From NCBI GenBank assembly GCA_964390445.1, contig CAYMJJ010000034.1, forward strand, positions 1 to 22,200: a DNA stretch of 22,200 nt, in the 5' to 3' direction. This document shows positions 14,472 to 22,200 of the stretch, in pieces. The notes under the pieces were generated by a model that saw only the letters and a list, made by a program, of their open reading frames with translations, ran no database searches and had not been told where the DNA came from. Position numbers and translations under genes: made by a program. Origin of the DNA: Anderseniella sp964390445. Its GTDB lineage: Bacteria > Pseudomonadota > Alphaproteobacteria > Rhizobiales > Aestuariivirgaceae. How positions within the stretch are numbered: the stretch's first letter is position 1; every line of letters begins with the position of its first letter.

Positions 14472-15120
14472 GGCGCTCACAGCCGCCATCCTGCTAGTCA
14501 CTTGTGTCACCCCGGCGCTGGCAGGCAACTTCAACCTGGGCCGCGAGGCAACTGCCGACGAGGTCGCCGCCTGGGACATCGATGTGCGCCCTGATGGCGC
14601 CGGCCTGCCCGAGGGCAAGGGTACGGTGGAACAGGGCGAAGCGGTATTCGCCGAAAAGTGTGCTGCGTGCCACGGTGACTTCGGCGAGGGCGTGGACCGC
14701 TGGCCAGTGCTGGCTGGTGGCCATGACAGCCTGACGGAAGACCGGCCGGTCAAGACCATCGGGTCGTACTGGCCCTACCTGTCGACCGTGTTCGACTACA
14801 TCAATCGCACCATGCCGTTCGGCCAGGCCCAGTCGCTGGAGCCGGACGAGGTCTATGCGATCACCGCGTACCTGCTCAACATGAACGACATCGTCGACAG
14901 TGACTTCGAACTGTCGAAGGAAAACTTCACTTCAATCAGGATGCCGAACGAGGCCAACTTCATTGATGATGCCCGCCCCGACACCGCCGTGCTCAAGCCG
15001 GGTGAAGAGCCGTGCATGAGCGACTGCAAGTCCGGCGAGGTGAAGATCATCAATACCGCCCGGGCCATAGACGTGACGCCGGAAGACGAACAGGCAGCCG
15101 GCCAGGGCGCAGTCGACTGA
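14455..15120 (+). CDS. soxD: SoxD, short one-haem cytochrome c subunit of SoxCD
   Basis: A 221-residue protein with a signal peptide (about residues 1-23, ALAG-NF), one haem motif CAACH at 69-73, and probable axial methionine M120 in RTMPFG. A conserved-looking CMSDC (187-191) near the C-terminus has no following histidine and so is not a haem site. Paracoccus SoxD is about 380 residues and carries two haem domains; here only the N-terminal haem domain is present, and the frame ends cleanly before a strong terminator, so this is a natural short form rather than a frameshift. The start at 14455 has GAGGTG upstream and overlaps soxC. Confidence 0.92.
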   Translation: MSKSLKALTAAILLVTCVTPALAGNFNLGREATADEVAAWDIDVRPDGAGLPEGKGTVEQGEAVFAEKCAACHGDFGEGVDRWPVLAGGHDSLTEDRPVKTIGSYWPYLSTVFDYINRTMPFGQAQSLEPDEVYAITAYLLNMNDIVDSDFELSKENFTSIRMPNEANFIDDARPDTAVLKPGEEPCMSDCKSGEVKIINTARAIDVTPEDEQAAGQGAVD

Positions 15121-15150
15121 TTGGCCTTTTTTGCATTTCTCGCAAACTTG

Positions 15151-15182
15151 AAGGCCGCTGCTTGCAGTGGCCTTCTTTTTTT
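15151..15182 (+). terminator. Intrinsic terminator of the sox operon
   Basis: AAGGCCGCTGC pairs with GCAGTGGCCTT (one G-T wobble pair) around a 2-base loop, directly followed by C and eight T. It lies 30 bases after the soxD stop and ends the Sox region. Confidence 0.88.
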
Positions 15183-15220
15183 GCTGAAACAGCCATGGAC
15201 GACAACGAGGAACCAGCAAA

Positions 15221-16054
15221 ATGTCAGACCCCTGCATCATCTGCGTGGCCATCACCGGTTCGGTCCCGAAAAAAGCCGACAACCCGGCTGTTCCGATCAC
15301 CATTGCAGAGCAGGTCGAGTCAACCCAGGAAGCCTTCGAGGCAGGCGCATCGATTGCCCATTGCCATGTTCGCAACGACGACGAGACGACATCATCGGAC
15401 CCGGACAAGTTTGCCCGGCTGGGCGAAGGGCTTCGCAAGCATTGCCCCGGCATGATCATCCAGTATTCCACCGGCGGGCGTTCCGGCACGGGCCACGAGC
15501 GCGGCGGCATGCTGCCGCTGAAGCCCGACATGGCCTCACTCACCGTGGGCTCGAACAATTTCCCCAACCGCGTTTATGAAAACTCGCCTGAGCTGGTCGA
15601 CTGGCTGGCATCGGAAATGCTGAAGTACGATGTTAAGCCCGAGATCGAGGCATTTGACCTGAGCCACATCTTCCAGGCCGCAAAGATGGCCGGGGACGGC
15701 CGGCTGAAGGGGCCGCTCTACGTGCAGTTCGTGATGGGCGTCAAGAATGCCATGCCGGTCGACAAGCCGGTGTTCGACTTCTATGTCGAAACGCTGAAGC
15801 GGCTGGCACCGGACGCCATGTGGTGCGGGGCGGGCATTGCGCAAAACCAGATCGTGCTGAACGAGTGGTGCATTGCCGCCGGTGGCCACGCGCGCACCGG
15901 GCTGGAAGACAACATCCGGCTGGACCGCAACACCCTTGCACCCTCCAACGCCGCGCTGGTCAAGCGCACTGTCGAGCTGTGCGAAAAGCATGGCCGTGCG
16001 GTCGCAACACCGGTCCAGGCACGGGAAATGCTGGGCCTGCGCGCCGCTGCCTGA
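15221..16054 (+). CDS. BKACE-family beta-keto acid cleavage enzyme (DUF849)
   Basis: A 277-residue TIM-barrel protein of the 3-keto-5-aminohexanoate cleavage (Kce) family, full length. The zinc ligands H47 and H49 (AHCHVR) and E229, next to R225 in ARTGLEDN, fit the pattern known for Kce (His46, His48, Glu230, Arg226). The family condenses a beta-keto acid with acetyl-CoA to give acetoacetate and a CoA ester; substrates vary widely and cannot be read from the sequence with confidence. GAGGAA lies about 8 bases before the ATG. It starts after the sox terminator, so it is not part of the sox operon. A class III aminotransferase lies downstream, past an unrelated gene, and might supply the keto acid. 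Confidence 0.85.
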   Translation: MSDPCIICVAITGSVPKKADNPAVPITIAEQVESTQEAFEAGASIAHCHVRNDDETTSSDPDKFARLGEGLRKHCPGMIIQYSTGGRSGTGHERGGMLPLKPDMASLTVGSNNFPNRVYENSPELVDWLASEMLKYDVKPEIEAFDLSHIFQAAKMAGDGRLKGPLYVQFVMGVKNAMPVDKPVFDFYVETLKRLAPDAMWCGAGIAQNQIVLNEWCIAAGGHARTGLEDNIRLDRNTLAPSNAALVKRTVELCEKHGRAVATPVQAREMLGLRAAA

Positions 16055-16134
16055 GAGAAAACGGCAACCTTCACGGTGCCGCTGCGTTGCCAGCTGTGTT
16101 ATGGTTAACAGGGGGCATGCAACGGAGAACATCG

Positions 16135-17151
16135 ATGAACCGTCTGTCTCGACTGCTCGCACCCCTTGCCAGCATTGCCGTGATTGCGGCAGGCACCACA
16201 ACCGCCCTTGCCCAGCAAGGCGGCTGGCTGTGGGAGTATTTCCCGGCGGCAGATACAGCCCCGGCCAGCGTTTCCTTGCACGATTCCGAAACCGATGCAG
16301 CCATCGCCCATGCAGAGTGCGGACAGGATCGCGATTTCGGCATGGTGCGGCTGACCATCGCCGCCAAAGCCGGCGTGGACTCGGATACTGCAGCAACCAG
16401 CCCCGCGTCCGCGCTTGACATGCGGTTTTCCGGCGGTGGCGAGGAGTTGCTGTTGCGCTCACGCATCACCATACCGGCTGACGGCAACGGCATGGCCGGT
16501 GTGACTACCACGCTGCCGCTCGACCACGCCTTGTGGAAGATGATTGATCGCAATGACGCAATCGCTGCCGGGCTTCCCGGTCATGTGCCTACACTCCTGC
16601 CCCTGACAGATGGACACGGCGCGATCAGGGATTTTCTGGATACCTGCGGGCAACTGCCACAGGCTGCACAATCGGTACCCGAGGCGCCTGCCGCGTCGGG
16701 CGGCGAGGTCGGACCTACCATGCATGATCCGGCCGCAGAAGAGAGCGTGCAAGGTGCTTTCGAGTTTGCGTTGAACCTCAACACGATTGAGGCGTGGCAA
16801 GCGTTCCTGAAGGTTTACCCGGACGGATTCTACGGTGAACTCGCCCACATCTACCTGCAGAAGCTGCAGAACCAGCAGGAGGAGAAGGCTGAAGACGCCG
16901 CGCTGGAGCGCGCTCCCCTGGCGGATCCCGCGCAGCGCCACGTCGCGGTGCCGCGGGCAAAGCCGCACAAGGTCAAGCGCGACAAGACTCACCATCACAA
17001 GCTCCACCACAAGCACCACCACAAAGTTCATGCGGCACACCTTCGCCACAACTCGCTGGAGAGCAGTGGCCGCATTCGATACAGTTGCAGCTATCTGGCC
17101 AACGTATGCCGCGACAAGCCGGCCGGCATCTGCACCTTGCCCTGTTTCTAG
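16135..17151 (+). CDS. Secreted protein with histidine-rich tail, function unknown
   Basis: A 338-residue protein with a signal peptide (about residues 1-26, TALAQ). I recognise no catalytic domain. The middle is low in motifs; FEFALNLNTIEAWQAFLKVY (about 209-228) with PDGFYGELAHIYLQKL resembles the short helical repeat seen in many alphaproteobacterial exported proteins. A charged linker is followed by a region of 20 residues with 12 histidines (286-305, HHHKLHHKHHHK and neighbours), then a cysteine-rich end (C318, C325, C333, C337). The tail could bind metals such as Ni, Zn or Cu; that is inference. GGAG at 16124-16127 fits the ATG at 16135; an ATG at 16117 is possible. Confidence 0.75.
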   Translation: MNRLSRLLAPLASIAVIAAGTTTALAQQGGWLWEYFPAADTAPASVSLHDSETDAAIAHAECGQDRDFGMVRLTIAAKAGVDSDTAATSPASALDMRFSGGGEELLLRSRITIPADGNGMAGVTTTLPLDHALWKMIDRNDAIAAGLPGHVPTLLPLTDGHGAIRDFLDTCGQLPQAAQSVPEAPAASGGEVGPTMHDPAAEESVQGAFEFALNLNTIEAWQAFLKVYPDGFYGELAHIYLQKLQNQQEEKAEDAALERAPLADPAQRHVAVPRAKPHKVKRDKTHHHKLHHKHHHKVHAAHLRHNSLESSGRIRYSCSYLANVCRDKPAGICTLPCF

Positions 17152-17258
17152 AGCAACGCCCGTTGGTCCCTTTCGCAACGCCCAGCCGTGGTCTATGAAT
17201 GAGGCGTACGCCCGACCCGTCAGGGCCGGGCACCCGCGCCATCCAGAGGCACAAGCCC

Positions 17259-18602
17259 ATGTCCAAGGTCTTCCCCCGCCATACACGACTGAACCCGGCC
17301 GTCGCCGTTGCGGGTGATGGCCCTTACATTATCGACGCTGCCGGCAAGCACTACCTGGATGCGTGCGGCGGGGCGGCGGTATCGTGCCTGGGGCATTCAC
17401 CGGGGCCGGTGCATGAGGCGGTCAAGGCGCAGCTCGACAAGCTCGCCTGGGCACACACCAGTTTCTTCACCTCGGAGCCGGCAGAGCAACTCGCCGAGAT
17501 GCTGATCGATCGTGCGCCGGACGGCATCGACCGGGTCTACTTCGTGTCGGGAGGATCAGAGGCCACGGAAGCCGCCATGAAGCTCGCCCGGCAGTACTTT
17601 CTTGAAAAGGGCGAGCCGAACCGGCGGCACATCATTGCCCGCTGGCAGAGCTACCACGGCAACACGCTGGGCGCGCTCGCTGCCGGGGGCAACCGCTGGC
17701 GGCGCAAGCAGTTCGAACCGTTTCTCACCGCCGCCATGCATCACATCGACCAGTGCTACGAATGGCGCTGGCGTGCCGAGGGCGAGAGCAGCGAAGCCTA
17801 TGGCCTGCGCGTTGCCAACCAGCTTGAAGAAAAGATCATCGAACTGGGCGAAGACTCGGTTGCTGCCTTCATCGTGGAACCGGTGGTCGGCGCGACGCTG
17901 GGTGCAACGCCCGCCGTTGCCGGTTACTTCGCCCGCATCCGCGAAATTTGCGACAAGTATGGCGTGCTGCTGATCCTCGACGAGGTGATGTGCGGCATGG
18001 GGCGCACCGGCTCGCTGTTTGCCAGCGAACAGGAAGACAACCTGCGACCGGATATGGTGTGCATCGCCAAGGGACTGGGTGCCGGCATCCAGCCGATTGG
18101 GGCCATGCTATGCTCGGCGGAGATCTATTCAGCCATCGAAAACGGCTCCGGCTTCTTCCAGCATGGCCACACCTACCTTGGCCATCCGGCGGCCTGTGCG
18201 GCCGGTGTTGCCGTACTCGACGAGATCGAGCAGCGCAACCTGCTTGCCAATGTCAACGCCATGGGCGGCGCACTCAAGGCCGCGCTCGAAGCCCGCTTCG
18301 GCCAGCACCCCAACGTCGGCGACGTGCGCGGGCGCGGGTTGTTCCTCGGGGTCGAGCTGGTTGCCGACAAGGAAACCAAGGCGCCGTTCGATCCGTCGGT
18401 GAAGCTGCACGCCGACATAAAGAAGCGCGCCCTCGCCTCTGGCCTGATGTGCTATCCGATGGGCGGCACGGTGGACGGATTGGCAGGCGACCACGTGTTG
18501 CTGGCCCCGCCGTACATCATCGACGAAACCCACGTCGCCGAGATCACCGACAAGCTGGCAACCGCTATCGACGGCGCTCTGGCCCACGCGAAAGCTGCCT
18601 GA
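17259..18602 (+). CDS. Class III pyridoxal-phosphate aminotransferase
   Basis: A 447-residue fold-type I PLP enzyme of the class III (omega) aminotransferase family. Key sites: SGGSEATEAA (97-106) for phosphate binding, YHGNT (132-136), D241 in LILDEVMCG for the pyridine nitrogen, and the Schiff-base lysine K271 in CIAKGLGAG. Length is normal. The start at 17259 (MSKVFPRH) has AGAGG about 10 bases upstream; the frame continues upstream without a better site. Family members transaminate beta- or omega-amino acids, polyamines and others; the specific substrate is not clear. The nearby BKACE gene suggests breakdown of an amino-derived keto acid. queF follows after 6 bases. Confidence 0.88.
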   Translation: MSKVFPRHTRLNPAVAVAGDGPYIIDAAGKHYLDACGGAAVSCLGHSPGPVHEAVKAQLDKLAWAHTSFFTSEPAEQLAEMLIDRAPDGIDRVYFVSGGSEATEAAMKLARQYFLEKGEPNRRHIIARWQSYHGNTLGALAAGGNRWRRKQFEPFLTAAMHHIDQCYEWRWRAEGESSEAYGLRVANQLEEKIIELGEDSVAAFIVEPVVGATLGATPAVAGYFARIREICDKYGVLLILDEVMCGMGRTGSLFASEQEDNLRPDMVCIAKGLGAGIQPIGAMLCSAEIYSAIENGSGFFQHGHTYLGHPAACAAGVAVLDEIEQRNLLANVNAMGGALKAALEARFGQHPNVGDVRGRGLFLGVELVADKETKAPFDPSVKLHADIKKRALASGLMCYPMGGTVDGLAGDHVLLAPPYIIDETHVAEITDKLATAIDGALAHAKAA

Positions 18603-18608
18603 AACCTG

Positions 18609-19067
18609 ATGAGCAAGAAGTCAACCGTATCGCAACTGGGCCAGGCCTCCGCCCTGCCAGCCTCGCCCGACGACGCCGAGCTTGAACGCGTGCCCGCCCC
18701 GCACCAGGGCGAGAGCTACCTGGTGCGGTTCACCGCGCCCGAGTTCACCTCGATCTGCCCGGTGACCGGTCAACCGGATTTTGCCCACCTCGTCATCGAC
18801 TATGTGCCGGGCAAGTGGATCGTGGAGTCGAAGTCGCTGAAGTTGTACCTCGGTTCGTACCGCAATCACGGTGCTTTCCACGAAGACTGTACAGTGCGCA
18901 TCGGCATGGACCTGAAGAAGCTGCTGCACCCAAAGTGGTTGCGCATTGGCGGTTACTGGTATCCGCGCGGCGGCATTCCCATCGACGTATTCTGGCAAGC
19001 TGGCAGCGTGCCCAAAGGACTATGGTTGCCCGACCAGGGCGTGCCAACCTATAGAGGCCGCGGATAA
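18609..19067 (+). CDS. queF: QueF, NADPH-dependent 7-cyano-7-deazaguanine reductase
   Basis: A 152-residue short (YkvM-type) QueF. It reduces preQ0 to preQ1 in the queuosine tRNA-modification pathway. The catalytic cysteine C50 in FTSICPVTGQPDFA and aspartate D57 are present, followed by the QueF motif ESKSLKLYL and the substrate-binding region HEDC. The ATG at 18609 lies 6 bases after the aminotransferase stop, and TGATGAGC gives little room for a ribosome site, so translation may be coupled. No other queuosine genes are in the window and I saw no preQ1 riboswitch upstream. Confidence 0.95.
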   Translation: MSKKSTVSQLGQASALPASPDDAELERVPAPHQGESYLVRFTAPEFTSICPVTGQPDFAHLVIDYVPGKWIVESKSLKLYLGSYRNHGAFHEDCTVRIGMDLKKLLHPKWLRIGGYWYPRGGIPIDVFWQAGSVPKGLWLPDQGVPTYRGRG

Positions 19068-19116
19068 CCAGCACATGACCCCGTGAATCGGGTGGCGGTC
19101 AGATGCGCGCCATGAC

Positions 19117-20058
19117 ATGGCTGTGCACATGAGCAGCAATGACATCAAGCAAAGCATGGGGCTGGCCGAATGGACCATGCTCATCACGCTGTCGGTGCTG
19201 TGGGGCGGATCGTTCTTCACCGTAGGCGTGGCGGTGCAGGAACTGCCGCCGCTGACCATCGTTGTGGCGCGGGTGGCGCTGGCCGCGGCGGGCCTGTGGG
19301 CGTTCATGCTGGTCACGTCGCAGCCGCTGCCGAAGGGCGCGAGATTGTGGGCAGCGTTCTTTGGCATGGGGCTGTTGAACAACGCTATCCCGTTCACTCT
19401 CATCGTGTGGGGCCAGACACAGCTTGCCTCCGGCCTCGCCTCGATTCTCAATGCCACGGCACCCCTGTTCACCGTGCTGGTGGCTAGCGCCTTCACACGC
19501 GATGAGCGCCTGACACCCATGAAGCTAACCGGCGTGGTCACCGGACTTGCCGGCGTTGCATGGATGATCGGCGGCACCGCCATTGCCGGGCTTGGCGATG
19601 CGGTTGTGGCACAACTGGCGGTGCTGGGCGCTGCCTGCAGCTATGGGTTTGCCGGCGTGTTCGGGCGGCGGTTCCGCTCAATGGGTGTCACACCAGTGGC
19701 CACGGCGACGGGGCAGGTTACGGCTTCGAGCGTCTTGCTGCTGCCGGTCATGCTGCTGGTGGACAAGCCGTGGACGCTGGCTATGCCGGGGATGGCAACG
19801 ATTGCCGCCGTTCTGGCGCTGGCGCTGGTGTGCACGTCAGCCGCGTACATCCTGTATTTCCGCATCCTGGCCGTTGCCGGTGCCACCAACCTGTCGCTGG
19901 TGACGCTGCTCATCCCGCCGGTGGCGATCCTGCTCGGGATCGCGTTCCTGGACGAGGTGCTGCAACTGCGGCACCTGGTCGGCATGGCGCTGATTTTTGC
20001 GGGGCTGGTGCTGATAGACGGGCGCTTGCCGGCAAGGCTGCGCGCCCGGATTGCGTGA
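19117..20058 (+). CDS. EamA (DMT superfamily) transporter
   Basis: A 313-residue membrane protein with about ten hydrophobic segments in two EamA repeats: first repeat from SVLWGGSFF to the helix ending near residue 150, second from VLGAACSYGFAGVFGRRF to the C-terminus, ending in LVGMALIFAGLVLIDGRL. Such proteins usually export amino acids or other metabolites; the cargo cannot be told. The start is uncertain: no clear ribosome site precedes the ATG at 19117 or the in-frame ATG at 19129. It ends 13 bases before the convergent small gene, with no clear terminator between them. Confidence 0.85.
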   Translation: MAVHMSSNDIKQSMGLAEWTMLITLSVLWGGSFFTVGVAVQELPPLTIVVARVALAAAGLWAFMLVTSQPLPKGARLWAAFFGMGLLNNAIPFTLIVWGQTQLASGLASILNATAPLFTVLVASAFTRDERLTPMKLTGVVTGLAGVAWMIGGTAIAGLGDAVVAQLAVLGAACSYGFAGVFGRRFRSMGVTPVATATGQVTASSVLLLPVMLLVDKPWTLAMPGMATIAAVLALALVCTSAAYILYFRILAVAGATNLSLVTLLIPPVAILLGIAFLDEVLQLRHLVGMALIFAGLVLIDGRLPARLRARIA

Positions 20059-20071
20059 GGCGAAAGCTCAC

Positions 20072-20482
20072 TCAGTCGCGGGCGGCGCGACGGCCCACCT
20101 CTGCCGCCATGACGGTGCGCTTGTCGACAGCACGGAACTTCATGGTCTTGTCGCCGGTCTTGTCGGTGGCAATAAACCACTCGCCGTTCTGCAGGATCGA
20201 ACCGCACCTGAACTTGCCGGATGTCCAGGACCGCCAGGCCACGCACAGCTCGTTGTCGACCATCTTCCATGCGCCCTTGTCCTCGCGGCCGAAGGCACGG
20301 CCCATCAGCGAGCCGTCTTGCTCGGCCGCAATCAGCAGCCTGTATCCGCCAGCGACGAAGGCCTCGTAGTGACCGGGAAAGAGCGCCTCGATGGCCTCGG
20401 GCTCAAGCGATCCGTCCTGCGCATTTGCAACGCCGGCAAGCAGTGAAGTTGCCACGACTGCGGCTGCAAACGGTCTGAACAT
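20072..20482 (-). CDS. Small secreted protein, possibly DUF995-like
   Basis: A 136-residue protein with a signal peptide (about residues 1-21, GVANA-QD). The mature part holds two cysteines in LCVAWRSWTSGKFRCG that could form a disulfide, and strands rich in W, F and K after that (GEWFIATDKTGDKTMKFR). It reminds me of short exported alphaproteobacterial proteins of the DUF995 kind, but this is a weak recollection. It is transcribed away from the sugar transferase gene and toward the EamA gene. Function unknown. Confidence 0.65.
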   Translation of the reverse strand: MFRPFAAAVVATSLLAGVANAQDGSLEPEAIEALFPGHYEAFVAGGYRLLIAAEQDGSLMGRAFGREDKGAWKMVDNELCVAWRSWTSGKFRCGSILQNGEWFIATDKTGDKTMKFRAVDKRTVMAAEVGRRAARD

Positions 20483-20764
20483 GAGGCTTGTCCTTGTAGG
20501 TAATGCGCGCGAAGGCGAGCAAGCACTTCGGGGGTTATGAATACTCAGCTTTGTCCAGTGTGGCCGGACATGGTTTCCATACCCTTAAGCTAACGCCCAA
20601 TAACGGCGAACTTGCGATGATGTGACGCCGGTTGAAGCCGGAAAGTCATTCAATGTGAAGTGAATTCCTCAGGGTTTCATACACCACGGCATTTTACCCC
20701 GACGTAACCCGGCAATGGGCATAGTCGGCGTCACCAATTGCCTGCCATCTCCAGGGGGACTTTG
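20483..20764. other. Divergent intergenic region before the sugar transferase
   Basis: This 282-base gap separates the small secreted gene (minus) and the polyprenyl-phosphate sugar transferase (plus), so it should hold promoters for both. I saw no ORF of note, no RNA gene and no confident -35/-10 pair. A short inverted repeat CCGG-N6-CCGG lies near 20629-20642. ATTC-N10-GAAT at 20648-20665 looks like the SoxR box but has the wrong spacing. AGGGGG at 20753-20758 is the ribosome site of the downstream gene. Confidence 0.4.
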
Positions 20765-22200
20765 ATGAGCATCGCCGACACCAGCCAGCAGCCGATTTCG
20801 AGCCGGACCTTCCTTGATCCCGAAATCGTGCAGCGCATGCTCAAGGTTTCTGATTTCGTGATCCTGTTTTTTGGCACCGTCGCGCTGGTAATGCAGTCCA
20901 CGATCAAGCTCGACTCGCACATGGCGACGATGGGCACCTTCGTCTCGATGATAATGGTGTTTGGCACGCTGCTGGGACTGCGCAGCCTCGGCGGTTATCA
21001 CATCCGGTCGCTGGTGCAACCGATCCGTTCGATACTTCTCGCCATAAGCTTCAGTGCGCTGGCTGGTACAGTGGTATTTGTGCTGGCGCGCCTGCTTGCG
21101 TTCGATCTACCCTACTCGTGGCTGGCCGGCTGGCTGATGCTGCCGACGGCCCATTTTGCCCTGTCGCGCGCTGCTACGGCACACTGGCTGGCACCTCGGA
21201 TTGCCGCCGGCATGCTGCGCCAACGGGTCGCCATCGTTGGTGGCGGCAAGTTCGCTGACGAAGCCATCACACTGCTGGAGCGATCACCCACGCTGGACGT
21301 GGAGATCGTCGGGCTGTTCGATGACCGCGATGATGAACGCTCGCCAGCCTCGGTCAAGGCACACCGCAAGCTGGGCAGCATCGGCGACCTGCCGGCGTTT
21401 GCCCGCAAGAACCGCATCGACCTGATCATCGTGGCAATTCCCCTGTCGGCCGAAGACCGGCTGCTGCAAGTGCTGAACCGGCTTTGGGAGCTTCCCGTTG
21501 ACATTCGCATTTCCGGGCAATCAACGCGGCTGCGATTTGCGCCGACGGCCTACAGTTATCTCGGCGACCTGCCCATGCTGTCGGTGTTCGACCGCCCGCT
21601 GGCCGGTTGGCACGCAATCCTCAAGGACGTGATGGATCGCATTATTGCGATGCTTGCGCTGGTGATGCTGGCACCGTTGATGATTGGCACCGCCATCGCC
21701 ATCCGCCTCGAAACCAAAGGCCCGGTGCTGTTCAAGCAGAAACGCTACGGCTTCAACAATGAGCTGGTGGAAATCTACAAGTTCCGCTCGATGCACACCA
21801 ACCTGACCGACGCCAACGCCAGCAAGCTGGTCACCCGCGACGACCCGCGCGTGACACGGGTTGGCAAGTTCATCCGGCGCACCTCGATCGACGAGTTGCC
21901 GCAGTTGTTCAACGTACTCAAGGGCGAGCTGTCGCTGGTCGGCCCGCGCCCGCACGCCACGCAGGCAAAGGCGGCAACCGAGCTCTACGAACAGGTCGTC
22001 GATGGCTACTTCGCGCGGCACAAGGTAAAGCCGGGCATCACCGGTTGGGCCCAGATCAATGGCTGGCGTGGTGAAACCGACACGCACGAAAAAATTGCCA
22101 ACCGCGTGAAATATGATCTCGAGTACATCGACCGGTGGTCACTGGCCTTCGACTTGCGCATCCTCATCCGCACGCCATTTGCGCTGATTTCGCCCAGCAA
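20765..22200 (+). CDS. Undecaprenyl-phosphate sugar phosphotransferase, WcaJ/ExoY type (partial, 3' end cut off)
   Basis: The reading frame is open from the ATG at 20765 to the window edge (478 codons, no stop), so only the last part is missing. The N-terminal half has four to five membrane segments; a Rossmann-like region follows (VAIVGGGKFADEA, about residue 155). The C-terminal bacterial sugar transferase domain is clear: KDVMDRIIAMLALVMLAPL, the reentrant helix region, GPVLFKQKRYG, YKFRSMHT, SIDELPQLFNVLKGELSLVG with PRP, and PGITGWAQ. The enzyme loads the first sugar phosphate, typically glucose-1-phosphate, onto undecaprenyl phosphate to start exopolysaccharide synthesis. AGGGGG lies 6 bases before the ATG. 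Downstream genes likely continue a polysaccharide cluster. Confidence 0.93.
   Translation, partial: MSIADTSQQPISSRTFLDPEIVQRMLKVSDFVILFFGTVALVMQSTIKLDSHMATMGTFVSMIMVFGTLLGLRSLGGYHIRSLVQPIRSILLAISFSALAGTVVFVLARLLAFDLPYSWLAGWLMLPTAHFALSRAATAHWLAPRIAAGMLRQRVAIVGGGKFADEAITLLERSPTLDVEIVGLFDDRDDERSPASVKAHRKLGSIGDLPAFARKNRIDLIIVAIPLSAEDRLLQVLNRLWELPVDIRISGQSTRLRFAPTAYSYLGDLPMLSVFDRPLAGWHAILKDVMDRIIAMLALVMLAPLMIGTAIAIRLETKGPVLFKQKRYGFNNELVEIYKFRSMHTNLTDANASKLVTRDDPRVTRVGKFIRRTSIDELPQLFNVLKGELSLVGPRPHATQAKAATELYEQVVDGYFARHKVKPGITGWAQINGWRGETDTHEKIANRVKYDLEYIDRWSLAFDLRILIRTPFALISPS

Noticed and set aside
16062..16081. Hairpin after the BKACE gene (CGGCAACC / GGTGCCG) as a terminator
   Set aside because: The stem has a bulge and is followed by mixed sequence with no T-run.
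16981..17041. CAC-rich tract as a CRISPR or tandem repeat array
   Set aside because: It lies inside a coding frame, the units are irregular, and it simply encodes the histidine-rich tail.
20648..20665. ATTC-N10-GAAT upstream of the sugar transferase gene as another SoxR operator
   Set aside because: The spacer is 10 rather than 8 bases, the flanks do not match, and the gene is not related to sulfur metabolism.

Overview
The window carries an almost complete thiosulfate-oxidising Sox gene region from a fairly GC-rich bacterium. The most likely source is an alphaproteobacterium of the Hyphomicrobiales type. I base this on the Sox gene content and order (soxSR-soxT, soxVWXYZAB, soxCD, soxEF), the Tat-exported periplasmic proteins and the BigR/SqrR-like regulator SoxR. 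I cannot name the species from the sequence alone.

Layout. At 14-502 (minus) is a secreted DUF302 protein. At 651-3763 (plus) are two exported metallo-beta-lactamase-fold proteins (SoxG/SoxH-like) and a YeeE/YedE-type sulfur-compound permease. A minus-strand run from 7542 down to 3854 reads soxS, soxR, soxT (a second YeeE/YedE permease), soxE, soxF. Divergent from soxS is the plus-strand run soxV, soxW (7611-8951), followed by soxX, soxY, soxZ, soxA (9095-11317), soxB (11421-13121) and soxC-soxD (13188-15120). A strong terminator at 15151-15182 closes the Sox region.

How it works together. SoxXA joins thiosulfate to the C-terminal cysteine of SoxY in SoxYZ, SoxB hydrolyses off sulfate, and SoxCD oxidises the remaining sulfane sulfur. 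SoxV passes reductant across the membrane to the periplasmic thioredoxins SoxS and SoxW. SoxEF resembles flavocytochrome c sulfide dehydrogenase. The SoxT proteins probably move sulfur species to the cytoplasm, where SoxR may sense them as persulfide or polysulfide. Five related inverted repeats of the form ATTC-N8-GAAT, two of them perfect, lie in front of most transcription units and are the best candidates for SoxR operators. A classical terminator between soxA and soxB and a hairpin between soxZ and soxA suggest graded expression along the main operon.

The rest (15221-22200) is ordinary chromosomal content: a BKACE-family beta-keto acid cleavage enzyme, a secreted protein with a histidine-rich tail, a class III aminotransferase, queF, an EamA transporter, a small secreted protein, and an undecaprenyl-phosphate sugar transferase that runs off the right end. 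I see no tRNA, rRNA, CRISPR array, insertion sequence or phage gene. No wholly new system stands out; the most interesting points are the operator set, the internal terminator, the one-haem SoxD and SoxE, and the altered metal site in one MBL protein.
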